Part shown: positions 16,212-25,038 of the stretch, in pieces
How the letters are laid out: the number at the start of each line of letters is the position of its first letter
Numbering within the stretch: the stretch's first letter is position 1
Assembly (NCBI GenBank): GCA_964513565.1
Contig: CAZENE010000016.1
Location: 7,617-71,616, forward strand
Length of the DNA stretch: 64,000 nt
Origin: Delta-02 sp964513565
GTDB taxonomy: Bacteria; Desulfobacterota; Syntrophorhabdia; Syntrophorhabdales; Syntrophorhabdaceae
Direction: 5' to 3'
Notes under the pieces: model-generated
The model's database searches: none
The model's input: the letters and a program-made list of their open reading frames with translations, nothing else
Told to the model about the DNA's origin: nothing
Position numbers and translations under genes: made by a program

Positions 16212-17920
16212 TGGCACGCACGTTTGACCCTATCACACTGGAGATATTATGGCGTCGACTTATATCGATCGTTGACGAAGCGGATGGGAGCGTTGCGCGG
16301 ACGGCATTTTCAAGTCTGCTTCGCGATGCTCATGACTACACCTGCATGTTCACTGACAGGTTTGGACGCGAACTTGCGCAGGGTACTTTCGCCACGCCAG
16401 GCCAGTCGGGGGCCATGGCGCTCGGGATCAAGAACCTTGTAAAGAAATATCCGGCGGAATATTACAGTCCGGGCGACGCGTTCATCACGAATGATCCCTG
16501 GGCGCTCGCCGGCCATCTCAACGACGTCTGCGTTTTGAGCCCTATCTTTCATGAGGGCAGGCTGGTGGCTTTTACCGCCTGCGTTTTTCACCATTCCGAT
16601 ATAGGCGGGAGGGTGGCGTCCGACAATCATGATGTCTTTGAAGAGGGCCTCTTCATACCCCTGGTCAAGCTTTATGACAGGGGGGTATTGAACGAGTCGG
16701 TGCTGAACCTTATCCGCTGGAATGTCAGGACGCCGGATGAGGTTATCGGTGATATCCGCTCGCAGATAGCAGCGAACCACGTTTGCGGCGAAAAAATATG
16801 CCAGATGCTCAAGGAGAGCGGACTTGACGACCTCGCCGGCCTCGCCGACCAGATTATCGGGCTTACAGAGAAAAGCATGCGGGAAGAAATAGAAAAGATT
16901 CCTGACGGTATATATCGCACTCGTGGCATTATCGAGCAGATGAAAGGCAACGGCGATATCATCATCGAGGCGAAGGTAGAGATCAAAGGAAGCGATATCA
17001 TCGTCGATCTTGACGGGTCGTCGGGTCAGGTAAATTGGGGTGGGAATGTCGTATATAATTTTACCTACGCCTACGTTTTCATGGCGATCAAGAGCATGTT
17101 CGCACCCGACATACCGAACAACGAGGGCTGTGCCAGGCCTATAGTATTGACGGCACCTGAGGGGACCGTGATAAACTGCAGGTTCCCCGCGGCCGTGGCT
17201 GCCCGGATGGGAGTCGGTCATTTTCTGACGGAGGTGATCTACCGGGCGTTATCCGACGTGCTTCCCGAGAAGGTGATTGCTGCGTCCGGAGGGACCCCGG
17301 CCGCGATGAACGTCTTTTATGGAAAGAGGAAGGACTCGAGGCCATGGCACAGCGTTGTCATCCGTGGCGGCGGCATGGGTGCAGGTGCCCGCAATGACGG
17401 TAACTATGTTTATATATTCCCTGCCAACGGCGCGAACACACCGGTCGAGATATTCGAAAGCGATACCCCGCTTATCGTCGAGAAACGGGAGATATTGTGC
17501 GATTCAGGCGGTATCGGGAGAATGAAGGGCGGGCTCGGCAAACGTGAGGTTTTCCGGATCCCCGATGACGAGTATTCTCCCATACCGCCTGTCAACCTCG
17601 GTATTCAGGCCGGCCGCTACATCTATCCGGCGGAGGGGCTTTTCGGGGGAAAACCAGGTGCAAAGGCACAATTTCTCGTAAACGGCGAACCGGGCAACTC
17701 ATATGGGTTGACACAACTCAAAGCGGGCGATGTCGTCACGATCGATGCGCCGGGCGGCGGCGGATACGGCAATCCTGCCGAGCGTGACCCAGCGCTCGTG
17801 CTCAATGATGTCCTCCAGGGTTATGTAAGCCTGCAGAGTGCGCGGACAGATTATAAGGTGGCGATAGACCCGGCGACGCTCGAGGTGAACCTTGAGGAAA
17901 CAGGAAAACTGAGGCAATGA
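16211..17920 (+). CDS. HyuB-type hydantoinase subunit
   Basis: A protein of 569 residues of the hydantoinase B/oxoprolinase family, which holds the substrate site and forms a complex with HyuA. Family stretches are RTAFSSLLRDAHDYTCMF near the start, FATPGQSGAMALG, FITNDPWALAGHLNDV with metal-binding-type Asp and His, and HHSDIGGRVASDNHDVFEEG. The C-terminus has DAPGGGGYGNPAERDP, a family hallmark. The chosen ATG at 16211 overlaps the hyuA stop (TGATG) and has AAGGAGG seven bases upstream; a GTG at 16205 is possible. It belongs functionally with hyuA and with the Mo hydroxylase downstream that could create the lactam. Confidence 0.92.
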   Translation: MARTFDPITLEILWRRLISIVDEADGSVARTAFSSLLRDAHDYTCMFTDRFGRELAQGTFATPGQSGAMALGIKNLVKKYPAEYYSPGDAFITNDPWALAGHLNDVCVLSPIFHEGRLVAFTACVFHHSDIGGRVASDNHDVFEEGLFIPLVKLYDRGVLNESVLNLIRWNVRTPDEVIGDIRSQIAANHVCGEKICQMLKESGLDDLAGLADQIIGLTEKSMREEIEKIPDGIYRTRGIIEQMKGNGDIIIEAKVEIKGSDIIVDLDGSSGQVNWGGNVVYNFTYAYVFMAIKSMFAPDIPNNEGCARPIVLTAPEGTVINCRFPAAVAARMGVGHFLTEVIYRALSDVLPEKVIAASGGTPAAMNVFYGKRKDSRPWHSVVIRGGGMGAGARNDGNYVYIFPANGANTPVEIFESDTPLIVEKREILCDSGGIGRMKGGLGKREVFRIPDDEYSPIPPVNLGIQAGRYIYPAEGLFGGKPGAKAQFLVNGEPGNSYGLTQLKAGDVVTIDAPGGGGYGNPAERDPALVLNDVLQGYVSLQSARTDYKVAIDPATLEVNLEETGKLRQ

Positions 17921-17963
17921 AACAGGGCAAGAAACGGTAATCGCCATTACAGGAGGAAAGATC

Positions 17964-19274
17964 ATGGAACGGCCATTTGACAGCAAGGTAAGATCCGAAA
18001 AGGACCTGAAGATACTCCAGCTGAATGGGCTTAAGTGGACAGTCGAACACGCATACAACGGATCCGTCCATTATCGCAGAAAGCTCGACGAAGCCGGTAT
18101 AACACCGGACAAAATAAAATCGCTCGCCGACATACACAAACTGCCTTTTACAACGAGCAAGGACCTGCAGGAAGGCTACCCCTTTCCCTTAAGAAGCGTG
18201 CCGTTCGAGAAGATCGTGCGTATTCACGCATCGAGCGGGACGACTGGCAAGCGCAAGGTCCTTTGCTACACGGCAAACGATATCGAGGATTGGGCGAACA
18301 TGTTCGCGCGGTGTTATTCGTACGCCGATTGCACGCCGGAAGACAGGATACAGATAGCGGTCGGGTATGGTGTCTGGACGGCAGGCTGGGGGTTCCAGAA
18401 CGGCTGCGAGCGCTTTGGAGCGATGTCCATCCCGATAGGCCCGGGCAATACAGACATGCAGTGCCAGTTCCTCGAGGATTTCGGCACTACCGTCATGACA
18501 TGCACCGCATCGATGGGGCTTCTCATGGCCGAACTTATCGAGGCGCGCGGACTTCGCGGAAAGATCCCCCTCAAAAAAATGATATTTGGCTCGGAGAGAG
18601 CGAGTGATGCGATGCGGCAAAGGATATCCGAACTGTCGGGTGTGGCGTACGACCAGCTTTATGATATCCCCGGGATGACCGAACTCTACGGACCGGGTAC
18701 GGGGCTCGATTGCCGGTACCACACGGGAATTCACTACTGGGCGGATTACTATATCCTCGAGATCCTTGACCCGAAGACACTTCAGCCGGTGCCCGACGGG
18801 GAGGTCGGCGAGATGGTCGTGACAACCTTGCGCAAGGAAGCCGCCCCGCTTATCCGGTACCGTACACGGGACCTGACACGGATCATGACCGACGAATGCC
18901 CTTGCGGGAGCCTGATGCCGCGCCACGACAGAATACTCGGCCGCAGCGACGACATGTTCATCTTCCGGGCCGTCAATATCTACCCGAGCCATATCGACCA
19001 GATACTCTCGCATATAAACGATGTAGGAAGCGAATACCAGATCTACCTTTACAGGAAGGACAAAGGCGGCAAAGACCATATGACCGTAAAGGTGGAGCGT
19101 GCGCAGGGGTTGGCGGAGTCGCACGATACTGACAAGCATATCCGCAAGGTCATTGAAAAAGAGATCAAGAAGCAGATCCTCGTAAGCTGTGACGTTGAGG
19201 TCGAGGATTACGGGTCGCTTCCGCGGTCGGAGCGCAAGACGAAACGCGTCTTCGACGAGAGAGATTCGCAGTGA
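17964..19274 (+). CDS. PaaK-family aryl-CoA ligase
   Basis: A protein of 436 residues, the size of phenylacetate-CoA ligases, which adenylate an aryl-acetate-type acid and then form its CoA thioester. The P-loop-like motif is HASSGTTGKRKV near residues 90-101. The acyl/adenylate region DIPGMTELYGPG is near 232, and RYRTRDLTRIM marks the hinge. GGAGG lies shortly before the ATG. It could activate an aryl-acetic or aryl-succinic acid. Indoleacetate-CoA ligase of anaerobic auxin degradation is in this family, but substrate cannot be read from the sequence. The cluster thus has two activation routes, ligase and CoA-transferase. Confidence 0.92.
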   Translation: MERPFDSKVRSEKDLKILQLNGLKWTVEHAYNGSVHYRRKLDEAGITPDKIKSLADIHKLPFTTSKDLQEGYPFPLRSVPFEKIVRIHASSGTTGKRKVLCYTANDIEDWANMFARCYSYADCTPEDRIQIAVGYGVWTAGWGFQNGCERFGAMSIPIGPGNTDMQCQFLEDFGTTVMTCTASMGLLMAELIEARGLRGKIPLKKMIFGSERASDAMRQRISELSGVAYDQLYDIPGMTELYGPGTGLDCRYHTGIHYWADYYILEILDPKTLQPVPDGEVGEMVVTTLRKEAAPLIRYRTRDLTRIMTDECPCGSLMPRHDRILGRSDDMFIFRAVNIYPSHIDQILSHINDVGSEYQIYLYRKDKGGKDHMTVKVERAQGLAESHDTDKHIRKVIEKEIKKQILVSCDVEVEDYGSLPRSERKTKRVFDERDSQ

Positions 19275-19313
19275 CGGGCAAGTAGAAAGGACCTTTCAAA
19301 AAAGGAGGGTATT

Positions 19314-20288
19314 GTGAAAAGTTACGAATACCATAAGCCGCAGACGGTAGAAGAGGCCATCAGGCTCATGGAGAGCCTTGAGAACGCAAAGTACATCGCC
19401 GGCGGCACCGATGTGATGGTGCTGGTGAAACAGGGGAAACTTGCCCCGGCCAACCTTGTATCTTTGAGGAATTTGGGCGAACTCTCTTATTTCGATGTCC
19501 GGGACGGTGTAAAGATGGGTGCCGGGGTGACCCATACCGAAATAGCCAACAACGGTTTTGTCAGGAATCGTTGCTCTGCCCTGGCGGACGGTGCGGGTTC
19601 AATAGGTTCCAGGCAGGTCAGGAACGTCGCGACCATCGGTGGGAATATCTGTAATGCTGCCCCGTCGGCAGATACTGCATGCCCGCTTCTGGTCCTTGAC
19701 GCACAGGTTGTCATTGAAGGGAAGAGCGGGAAGCGGGAGGTTGCCGCTGATGATTTCTTCCTGGGGCCCAACAGGGTGGCTCTCGAGAAAAGTGAGCTTG
19801 TCACGGGCTTTATTATACCTTCTTTTGACGATAATACGGGTTCGGCCTACATAAAACATGCGAGACGGCTTGCGCTGGACCTTCCTATTATCGGTATGGC
19901 GGCCAGGGTGACCGTCCGGATTGGCGGAGACGTTGCACGCTGCAGGGAAATTTTCATTGCCGCAGGCGATACCTCCGACATCATAAAACGCCTGGAGGCT
20001 GAACAGGCCGTTATTGAAGACGCCCGGATAGCGATGAGTGTTGTGGCACCGAGGCCCATGAGAGCGAAAAAGGCCGAAGAGGCATTGAAAGGAAAGGCCA
20101 TCTCGGAGGCCCTTTTTGAAGAGGCGGGCGAGATCGCAGTATCGGAATCTAAACCGCGCGACAGTATCCGCGGCGAGGCCTGGTATAGAAAGGAAATGGT
20201 CAAAGTGTTGACACAACGGGTGCTTCTGAGATCGGTAGAGCGGGTGGTAAGGCCTGACATCATGGCATCTCCGAACAGGTTATGGTAA
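19314..20288 (+). CDS. Mo hydroxylase I, FAD subunit (CoxM type)
   Basis: A protein of 324 residues; GTG start at 19314 after AAAGGAGGG. FAD-binding stretches are KYIAGGTDVMV (near 27-37) and NVATIGGNICNAAPSADTACPLL (shown here only as family pattern, residues 104-126). The C-terminal CO-dehydrogenase flavoprotein domain follows. It lacks the cysteine-rich insert found in the FAD subunit of the second Mo enzyme at 29757. With the two following genes it forms the alpha-beta-gamma set of a xanthine-oxidase-family hydroxylase, passing electrons from molybdenum through 2Fe-2S clusters to FAD. Confidence 0.92.
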   Translation: MKSYEYHKPQTVEEAIRLMESLENAKYIAGGTDVMVLVKQGKLAPANLVSLRNLGELSYFDVRDGVKMGAGVTHTEIANNGFVRNRCSALADGAGSIGSRQVRNVATIGGNICNAAPSADTACPLLVLDAQVVIEGKSGKREVAADDFFLGPNRVALEKSELVTGFIIPSFDDNTGSAYIKHARRLALDLPIIGMAARVTVRIGGDVARCREIFIAAGDTSDIIKRLEAEQAVIEDARIAMSVVAPRPMRAKKAEEALKGKAISEALFEEAGEIAVSESKPRDSIRGEAWYRKEMVKVLTQRVLLRSVERVVRPDIMASPNRLW

Positions 20289-20303
20289 GGGGAGGGGATT
20301 ACG

Positions 20304-20777
20304 ATGAAAAAAGAGATGGTATTTACGTTAAATAACGAGGAAGTCATTGTTGATGTCGATCCCAAATGGACGCTTCTCTACCTGCTGCGGGATGTCCTTG
20401 AATTGACCGGCACAAAAGAAGGATGCGGGGTTGGAGAATGTGGAGCATGCACCGTGATCGTCGATGGTCAGGCGGTCAATTCATGTCTCTACCCGGTGCT
20501 CGAAGCCAAAGGGAAAAGAGTTGTCACCATCGAAGGTGTTGCTTCATCGGATGGAACGCTGCATCCCTTGCAGCAGGCGTTTATAGAGAACAACGGTGTC
20601 CAGTGCGGCTATTGCACAAGCGGAATGATCATGTCCGCGAAGGCATTGCTCGACAAGAAGACCGACCCCACCGAGGAGGATATCCGGACGAGCATCGCCG
20701 GTAATATCTGTCGCTGTACAGGGTATGTCCAGATCGTCGAATCGATCCAGCAGGCTGCCGAAAGGATGAAAAAGTAG
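20304..20777 (+). CDS. Mo hydroxylase I, 2Fe-2S subunit (CoxS type)
   Basis: A protein of 157 residues with both cluster motifs of the family. The plant-ferredoxin-type site is GCGVGECGACTVIVDG with a later C in NSCLYP. The helical-domain site is QCGYCTSGMIMSAKALL plus NICRCTGY. It links the molybdenum centre of the large subunit to the FAD subunit. The start is 15 bases after the FAD-subunit stop, with GGGGAGGGG upstream. A 64-bp gap with a small hairpin (20811-20827) separates it from the large-subunit gene. Confidence 0.93.
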   Translation: MKKEMVFTLNNEEVIVDVDPKWTLLYLLRDVLELTGTKEGCGVGECGACTVIVDGQAVNSCLYPVLEAKGKRVVTIEGVASSDGTLHPLQQAFIENNGVQCGYCTSGMIMSAKALLDKKTDPTEEDIRTSIAGNICRCTGYVQIVESIQQAAERMKK

Positions 20778-20841
20778 ATGAGATCTTTGCAGGGGGGTTA
20801 CAAAGCTGCTGCTGAGCTGCGCTCAGCCTTAAGGAGGGGTA

Positions 20842-23229
20842 ATGGAGAATTTGCTATATGTAGGAAAAAACATCCCCAGGAACGCGGAGATAGATAAGGT
20901 AACCGGCCGGGCGGTCTATATAGATGAATTTAAAAGACCCGGGATGTTGTATGGGAAGATCCTCTACAGCCGATACGCTCACGCCCGTGTCAAGTCAATC
21001 AACACAGAGAAGGCAAAAAATCACCCCGGTGTGCGTGCTGTGATCACCGGATATGATATTCCCGATGTCAGGGTGGGATTTCTCGGGGACCAGACGGTCT
21101 TAAAAAGCGACGTAGTCCGCCAGTTCAGGGACGAGGTGGCCGCTGTTGCGGCGATATGTCCGGAGATCGCTGAGGAGGCGCTCGATCTGATAGAGGTTGA
21201 ATACGAACCCCTGCCCGCGATATTCGATCCCCTGGAGGCGATGAAGCCTGACGCGCTCCTGGTCCATGAGTTTGATGCGAGAGGGCGTCCGTTGAGAAGC
21301 AATGTGCTGCCGTTGCCCTGGAAGTTTTCGGCGGGTGATGTCGAAAAGGCCCGCCAGGAATCCGCCCATGTTGTGACCGATACCGTGACAACGACCTGGA
21401 TCAACCAGTGCTGCATGGGAACGAGCGGATGTGTCGCCGAATTCGACAGCAACAACAACCTGACGTTCTGCGGACAGACCAATGTCATTTTCGGGGCGAA
21501 ACAACGGATCGCGACCTACCTGAGGAATATTGGCCTCAAGGGCAAGAAAATAAGGGTCCTGAACCCTGTTGTCGGCGGCAGTTTCGGGACAAAGCTCGAT
21601 ACCGACATCTACGAGTTTATCTGCATCCAGCTTGCGTTGAAAACGCGCAGGCCCGTCAAGATAAGGTTCACCAGGGAGGAAGAATTTACGGCGCTGCCGC
21701 CCAGACAGGCTGCCCGTTTCACTATAGAGCAGGGATGTGACAAAAACGGGTTGCTGACGTTCCGCAAGGTCGAGGCGATCCTCGATAATGGGGCATATAC
21801 CTCCTGGGGGGCCACCACGCCGTCCGTTATGATGTTGCCCATATCGTCCATGTACCGGGTTCCCAATGTATCCTTTCAGGCTACCTGCGTGTACACGAAC
21901 AATATCTATTCCCAGGCGATGAGGGGTTATGGGAATCCGCAGGCCGCGTTTGCCGTGGAGACGTCTATGGATCAGCTGGCTGAAAAGGCTGGCATCGATC
22001 CCGCTGAGTTCAGGTTGATAAATCGCAACCACCCGGGGGATGTGACCCCTATGGGGCTCAACATCACGACCTGTCCCCTGGAACAGTGCATCACCACGGT
22101 AAAGGACAAGATCAAATGGGATGAAAAACGCGGGAAGAGAAACGGCCGCGGTGTGGGGATGGCCTCGTTGATTCACGTGGCCGGCGGGGCAAGGGTGTAC
22201 CTCTCCGATGGTACGGGCATTCGCATCAAGGTGAACGAGGAGGGGGAATTGGACGTGCTTTCCGGGAGCACCGACCAGGGCCAGGGATCTCCCACGGTCA
22301 TCGCCCAGATCATCGCCGAGGCAACAGGTTTCAGACCTGAAGACGTGAATATAATCTGTGGCGATACGTCCCTTGGTCTCTGGGACGCCGGTACACACGC
22401 CAGCAGGCACACCTTCGTCGCCGGCAACGCCGCCGTTCGCGCCGGCGCAATGGTAAAGCGCCAGATACTTGACCTGGCCGTTGAATATATACCGAAACTG
22501 GTCAAGAGGACCTTAAAACAGCAGAAGAAGAAAAACGCCGACTTCGTTGAACCATCCCTTGATTACACGACGATCGACAGTGCCGACAAGCTTGAGCTGA
22601 AAGATCGCATGGTGTATCCCAAAGGGGCTCCGGACCATCCGTACTTCAGGATGGAAGTCGGCAAGATCCTCACCAGCGGGCTTCACGTGGGCATAGGGGA
22701 GAGCAAGGCGGTGGTGGCGGAGGTATTCTGGGACCCGCCGACCCAAATGCTCAATGCCGAGATGAAAGGCAATTATTCGTGTACGTACGCCTTCGGGACC
22801 GCCGGTGTCGAGGTGGAGGTCGACAGGCAGACAGGGGAGGTGAAGATCTTAAAGCTTGTTTCGGCGCATGATGTGGGAAGGGCCATCAATCCCACGCTTG
22901 TAAAAGGCCAGATCTACGGCGCAGCCTATATGGGTGTCGGTTTTGGTTTGACCGAGAGGGTACAGGTTGTCGAAGGCAAGGTGGTGAACGCGAATTTCAG
23001 GGATTACAAGATATTGACTGCCAATGACGTGGTGCCTGTCGAGGCCGTGATTATCGAGGATCCCGATGCGGCAGGACCCTACGGAGCAAAAGGTATCGGG
23101 GAACCGGGCCTTGTCCCGACGGCGCCGGCGATCGCCAATGCGATCCATGATGCGGTAGGCATTTGGATCAAGGACCTGCCCATTACGCCCGAAAAGGTTC
23201 TGGCAGCTCTGAAGGCAAAGGGTAATTGA
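20842..23229 (+). CDS. Mo hydroxylase I, molybdopterin subunit (CoxL/XdhB type)
   Basis: A protein of 795 residues, the usual length of xanthine-oxidase-family large subunits. Cofactor-site stretches are NPVVGGSFGTKLD, MRGYGNPQAAF near residue 360 and GSTDQGQGSPTVIAQ. The catalytic glutamate of the family is present: GPYGAKGIGEPGL, Glu754. The enzyme would hydroxylate a carbon next to nitrogen or an aldehyde with water as oxygen source. Placed after hyuAB and a CoA ligase, it may hydroxylate an N-heteroaromatic ring (C2 of an indole-type ring) to give the lactam that HyuAB opens (inference). AAGGAGGGG precedes the ATG. Confidence 0.92.
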   Translation: MENLLYVGKNIPRNAEIDKVTGRAVYIDEFKRPGMLYGKILYSRYAHARVKSINTEKAKNHPGVRAVITGYDIPDVRVGFLGDQTVLKSDVVRQFRDEVAAVAAICPEIAEEALDLIEVEYEPLPAIFDPLEAMKPDALLVHEFDARGRPLRSNVLPLPWKFSAGDVEKARQESAHVVTDTVTTTWINQCCMGTSGCVAEFDSNNNLTFCGQTNVIFGAKQRIATYLRNIGLKGKKIRVLNPVVGGSFGTKLDTDIYEFICIQLALKTRRPVKIRFTREEEFTALPPRQAARFTIEQGCDKNGLLTFRKVEAILDNGAYTSWGATTPSVMMLPISSMYRVPNVSFQATCVYTNNIYSQAMRGYGNPQAAFAVETSMDQLAEKAGIDPAEFRLINRNHPGDVTPMGLNITTCPLEQCITTVKDKIKWDEKRGKRNGRGVGMASLIHVAGGARVYLSDGTGIRIKVNEEGELDVLSGSTDQGQGSPTVIAQIIAEATGFRPEDVNIICGDTSLGLWDAGTHASRHTFVAGNAAVRAGAMVKRQILDLAVEYIPKLVKRTLKQQKKKNADFVEPSLDYTTIDSADKLELKDRMVYPKGAPDHPYFRMEVGKILTSGLHVGIGESKAVVAEVFWDPPTQMLNAEMKGNYSCTYAFGTAGVEVEVDRQTGEVKILKLVSAHDVGRAINPTLVKGQIYGAAYMGVGFGLTERVQVVEGKVVNANFRDYKILTANDVVPVEAVIIEDPDAAGPYGAKGIGEPGLVPTAPAIANAIHDAVGIWIKDLPITPEKVLAALKAKGN

Positions 23230-23294
23230 GGCGGGCTATTACGTGGGCTGTCCTGAAGGCGAAAAAGGGGTATAGTAATAGCAGGAATGTGCGA

Positions 23295-24515
23295 ATGGAC
23301 GATAAAAGGCTTATTTATCTGGACAACGCTGCAACGTCTTTCCCTAAACCGCCGCAAGTGACGCAGGCCATGGTTTATTTCATGGATCATGTGGGAGCGA
23401 ATCCGGGGCGTTCAGGGCACCCGCTGGCACGAAAGGCCGGCGAGATCATCCAATCGGCCAGATGCAGCCTTGCCCGTCTTTTTAACATCGACAACATATA
23501 CAGGATCTGCTTTACCCTGAATGTTACAGAAGCCCTCAATGTCGTGTTTGCAGGGTATTTGAACGCGGGAGACCACGTGGTTACAAGCGCCATGGAACAC
23601 AATTCGGTGATGCGTCCCCTGGTGTTTCTCAAGGAAGCGGGGCACATAATGCTCGATATTGCTCCCTGCGATCGGAAGGGATTTCTCGATACAGACGCGC
23701 TGGCGAAGCTGTTGCGCCCGGATACCCGACTGGTGGTACTGAACCACGCGTCCAATGTGTGCGGTACCTTGCAGGACGTGGCCCGGGTAAAAGCTGTCAT
23801 CGGCGATATCCCGCTTTTGCTTGACGCTGCCCAGACCGCCGGTGTGTACCCCATCGACGTAAAGGCTCTGGGAATCGACATTCTCGCTTTCAGCGGTCAT
23901 AAAGGGCTCATGGGCCCGCAGGGGACCGGCGGGTTTTATGTGCGGGATGGACTGGAGATCAGGCCTCTGAAACGCGGCGGCACGGGCAGTAAATCGGAAG
24001 ACCTCCATCAACCCGATTTCATGCCTGATTGCCTGGAAAGCGGGACACAGAACAACGTGGGTATCGCGGGCCTTAAGGCCGCTGTCGATTTTATCCTTGC
24101 GGAAGGCGTTGAAAAGATCCGCCTCCATGAGCAGATGTTGACCTGGGCGCTTATCAAAGGCATCTATGATCTGCAAAATATCGGGATATACGGACCCCTG
24201 GACGCGGATCTGCAGACCGCGACGATTTCCATAACATTCGACAGCACTCTTTCGAAGGGTTCGCAGGGGTCCCTTGGCTGCGGCGCCATCAACCTTGAAT
24301 GGTTCGACGATAATGTTTCCGCAGGCGAAGCAGAAGAACTCCTCAGCGGTCAGTATAATATCCTGGTACGTGTAGGACTGCATTGCGCGCCGATGGCCCA
24401 TAAGACTATCGGTACATTCCCTGACGGGACTGTCCGTCTCAGCATGGGGTATTTCAATACGCTCGAAGATATTGAACTGGTAGTGCATGCTATCAGGCGG
24501 ATTGCCGCTGCCTGA
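23295..24515 (+). CDS. Class V aminotransferase-fold cysteine desulfurase
   Basis: A protein of 406 residues. It starts with IYLDNAATSFPKPPQV, which is close to the EF2568-type cysteine desulfurase family. The PLP lysine is Lys203 in FSGHKGLMGPQGTGG and the persulfide cysteine is Cys364 in GLHCAPMAHKT. The in-frame start at 23226 overlaps the large-subunit stop; the ATG at 23295, with AGGA eight bases before, begins the conserved sequence. Family members are often found beside Mo hydroxylases. A role in supplying the sulfido (or a selenium) ligand of the Mo centre, or sulfur for the MoaD-like carrier at 31333, is the natural reading; this is inference from location. Confidence 0.88.
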   Translation: MDDKRLIYLDNAATSFPKPPQVTQAMVYFMDHVGANPGRSGHPLARKAGEIIQSARCSLARLFNIDNIYRICFTLNVTEALNVVFAGYLNAGDHVVTSAMEHNSVMRPLVFLKEAGHIMLDIAPCDRKGFLDTDALAKLLRPDTRLVVLNHASNVCGTLQDVARVKAVIGDIPLLLDAAQTAGVYPIDVKALGIDILAFSGHKGLMGPQGTGGFYVRDGLEIRPLKRGGTGSKSEDLHQPDFMPDCLESGTQNNVGIAGLKAAVDFILAEGVEKIRLHEQMLTWALIKGIYDLQNIGIYGPLDADLQTATISITFDSTLSKGSQGSLGCGAINLEWFDDNVSAGEAEELLSGQYNILVRVGLHCAPMAHKTIGTFPDGTVRLSMGYFNTLEDIELVVHAIRRIAAA

Positions 24516-24564
24516 TCTTTTGGCCGCGGGTCGGTCCCGAAATGGAGAAGTACAAGGAGGCAAT

Positions 24565-24984
24565 GTGAAGATAGAAAAGATCGATCATATCTGTTTTGCG
24601 GTTAAGGACCTCGAAGAGACCAAGCGCGTCTACCGTGAAGATTTCGGGCTCATTCCCTCGTGCGAATACACTGCCCAGTCGGAATTGATAAAAGTGTCGC
24701 GTTACTATATAGGTGAGGTCGCGGTCGAGTTCATGGAGTCGACCTCACCCGAAGGAGAGGTTGCCAAGTTCATTGAAAAGCGGGGGGAAGGGGTTTTCCT
24801 TATTTCGTACAAGGTCGACGACCTGGCTAACGCGATGAAAGAACTCGAGGCGAAAAATGTGAACCTCATAGACAAAAAGCCACGGGAACTGTTCGGGACA
24901 CGGTATGCATTTGCCCACCATCCGAGCAAGCTCCACGGAGTGTTGACGGAATTGCTCGAAGGGGAGTTCGATATAAATAAATAA
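24565..24984 (+). CDS. VOC-fold protein, methylmalonyl-CoA epimerase type
   Basis: A protein of 139 residues made of two betaalphabetabetabeta units. IDHICFAVKDLEETKRVYREDFG opens it (first metal His in the third residue pair, residues 5-8), and the C-terminus has KLHGVLTELLEG with the later metal His and Glu. These are ligands of methylmalonyl-CoA epimerase. The start is a GTG at 24565, four bases after AAGGAGG. An epimerase fits a pathway with a B12 mutase, because such mutases act on one stereoisomer. Here the substrate may be the aryl-succinyl- or aryl-malonyl-CoA rather than methylmalonyl-CoA (inference). Confidence 0.85.
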   Translation: MKIEKIDHICFAVKDLEETKRVYREDFGLIPSCEYTAQSELIKVSRYYIGEVAVEFMESTSPEGEVAKFIEKRGEGVFLISYKVDDLANAMKELEAKNVNLIDKKPRELFGTRYAFAHHPSKLHGVLTELLEGEFDINK

Positions 24985-25005
24985 CGGCTAACGGCTAACG
25001 GCTAA
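24982..25005. repeat. Heptamer tandem repeat TAACGGC x3
   Basis: Three perfect copies of TAACGGC plus TAA start at the stop codon of the VOC gene. It is one of several 7-bp tandem repeats that begin at or near gene ends in this window. Confidence 0.85.
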
Positions 25006-25038
25006 AGGAGAACGGTGTCAATATATTAAGGAGGGAGA

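Noticed and set aside
14115..17920. HyuAB as acetone or acetophenone carboxylase
   Set aside because: No gamma or biotin-type third subunit follows, and the neighbours suit lactam opening better; not excluded by sequence alone.
21100..22410. Long open frame on the minus strand opposite the Mo subunit gene
   Set aside because: It is the antisense shadow of a high-GC3 gene; sequence is low-complexity His/Arg-rich without any family pattern.
23412..24563. Minus-strand open frame opposite the cysteine desulfurase
   Set aside because: Shadow frame; the plus strand shows intact PLP-enzyme motifs with known catalytic residues.
24982..25005. Short tandem repeats as a CRISPR array
   Set aside because: Units are 7 bases with no spacers and no cas genes in the window.
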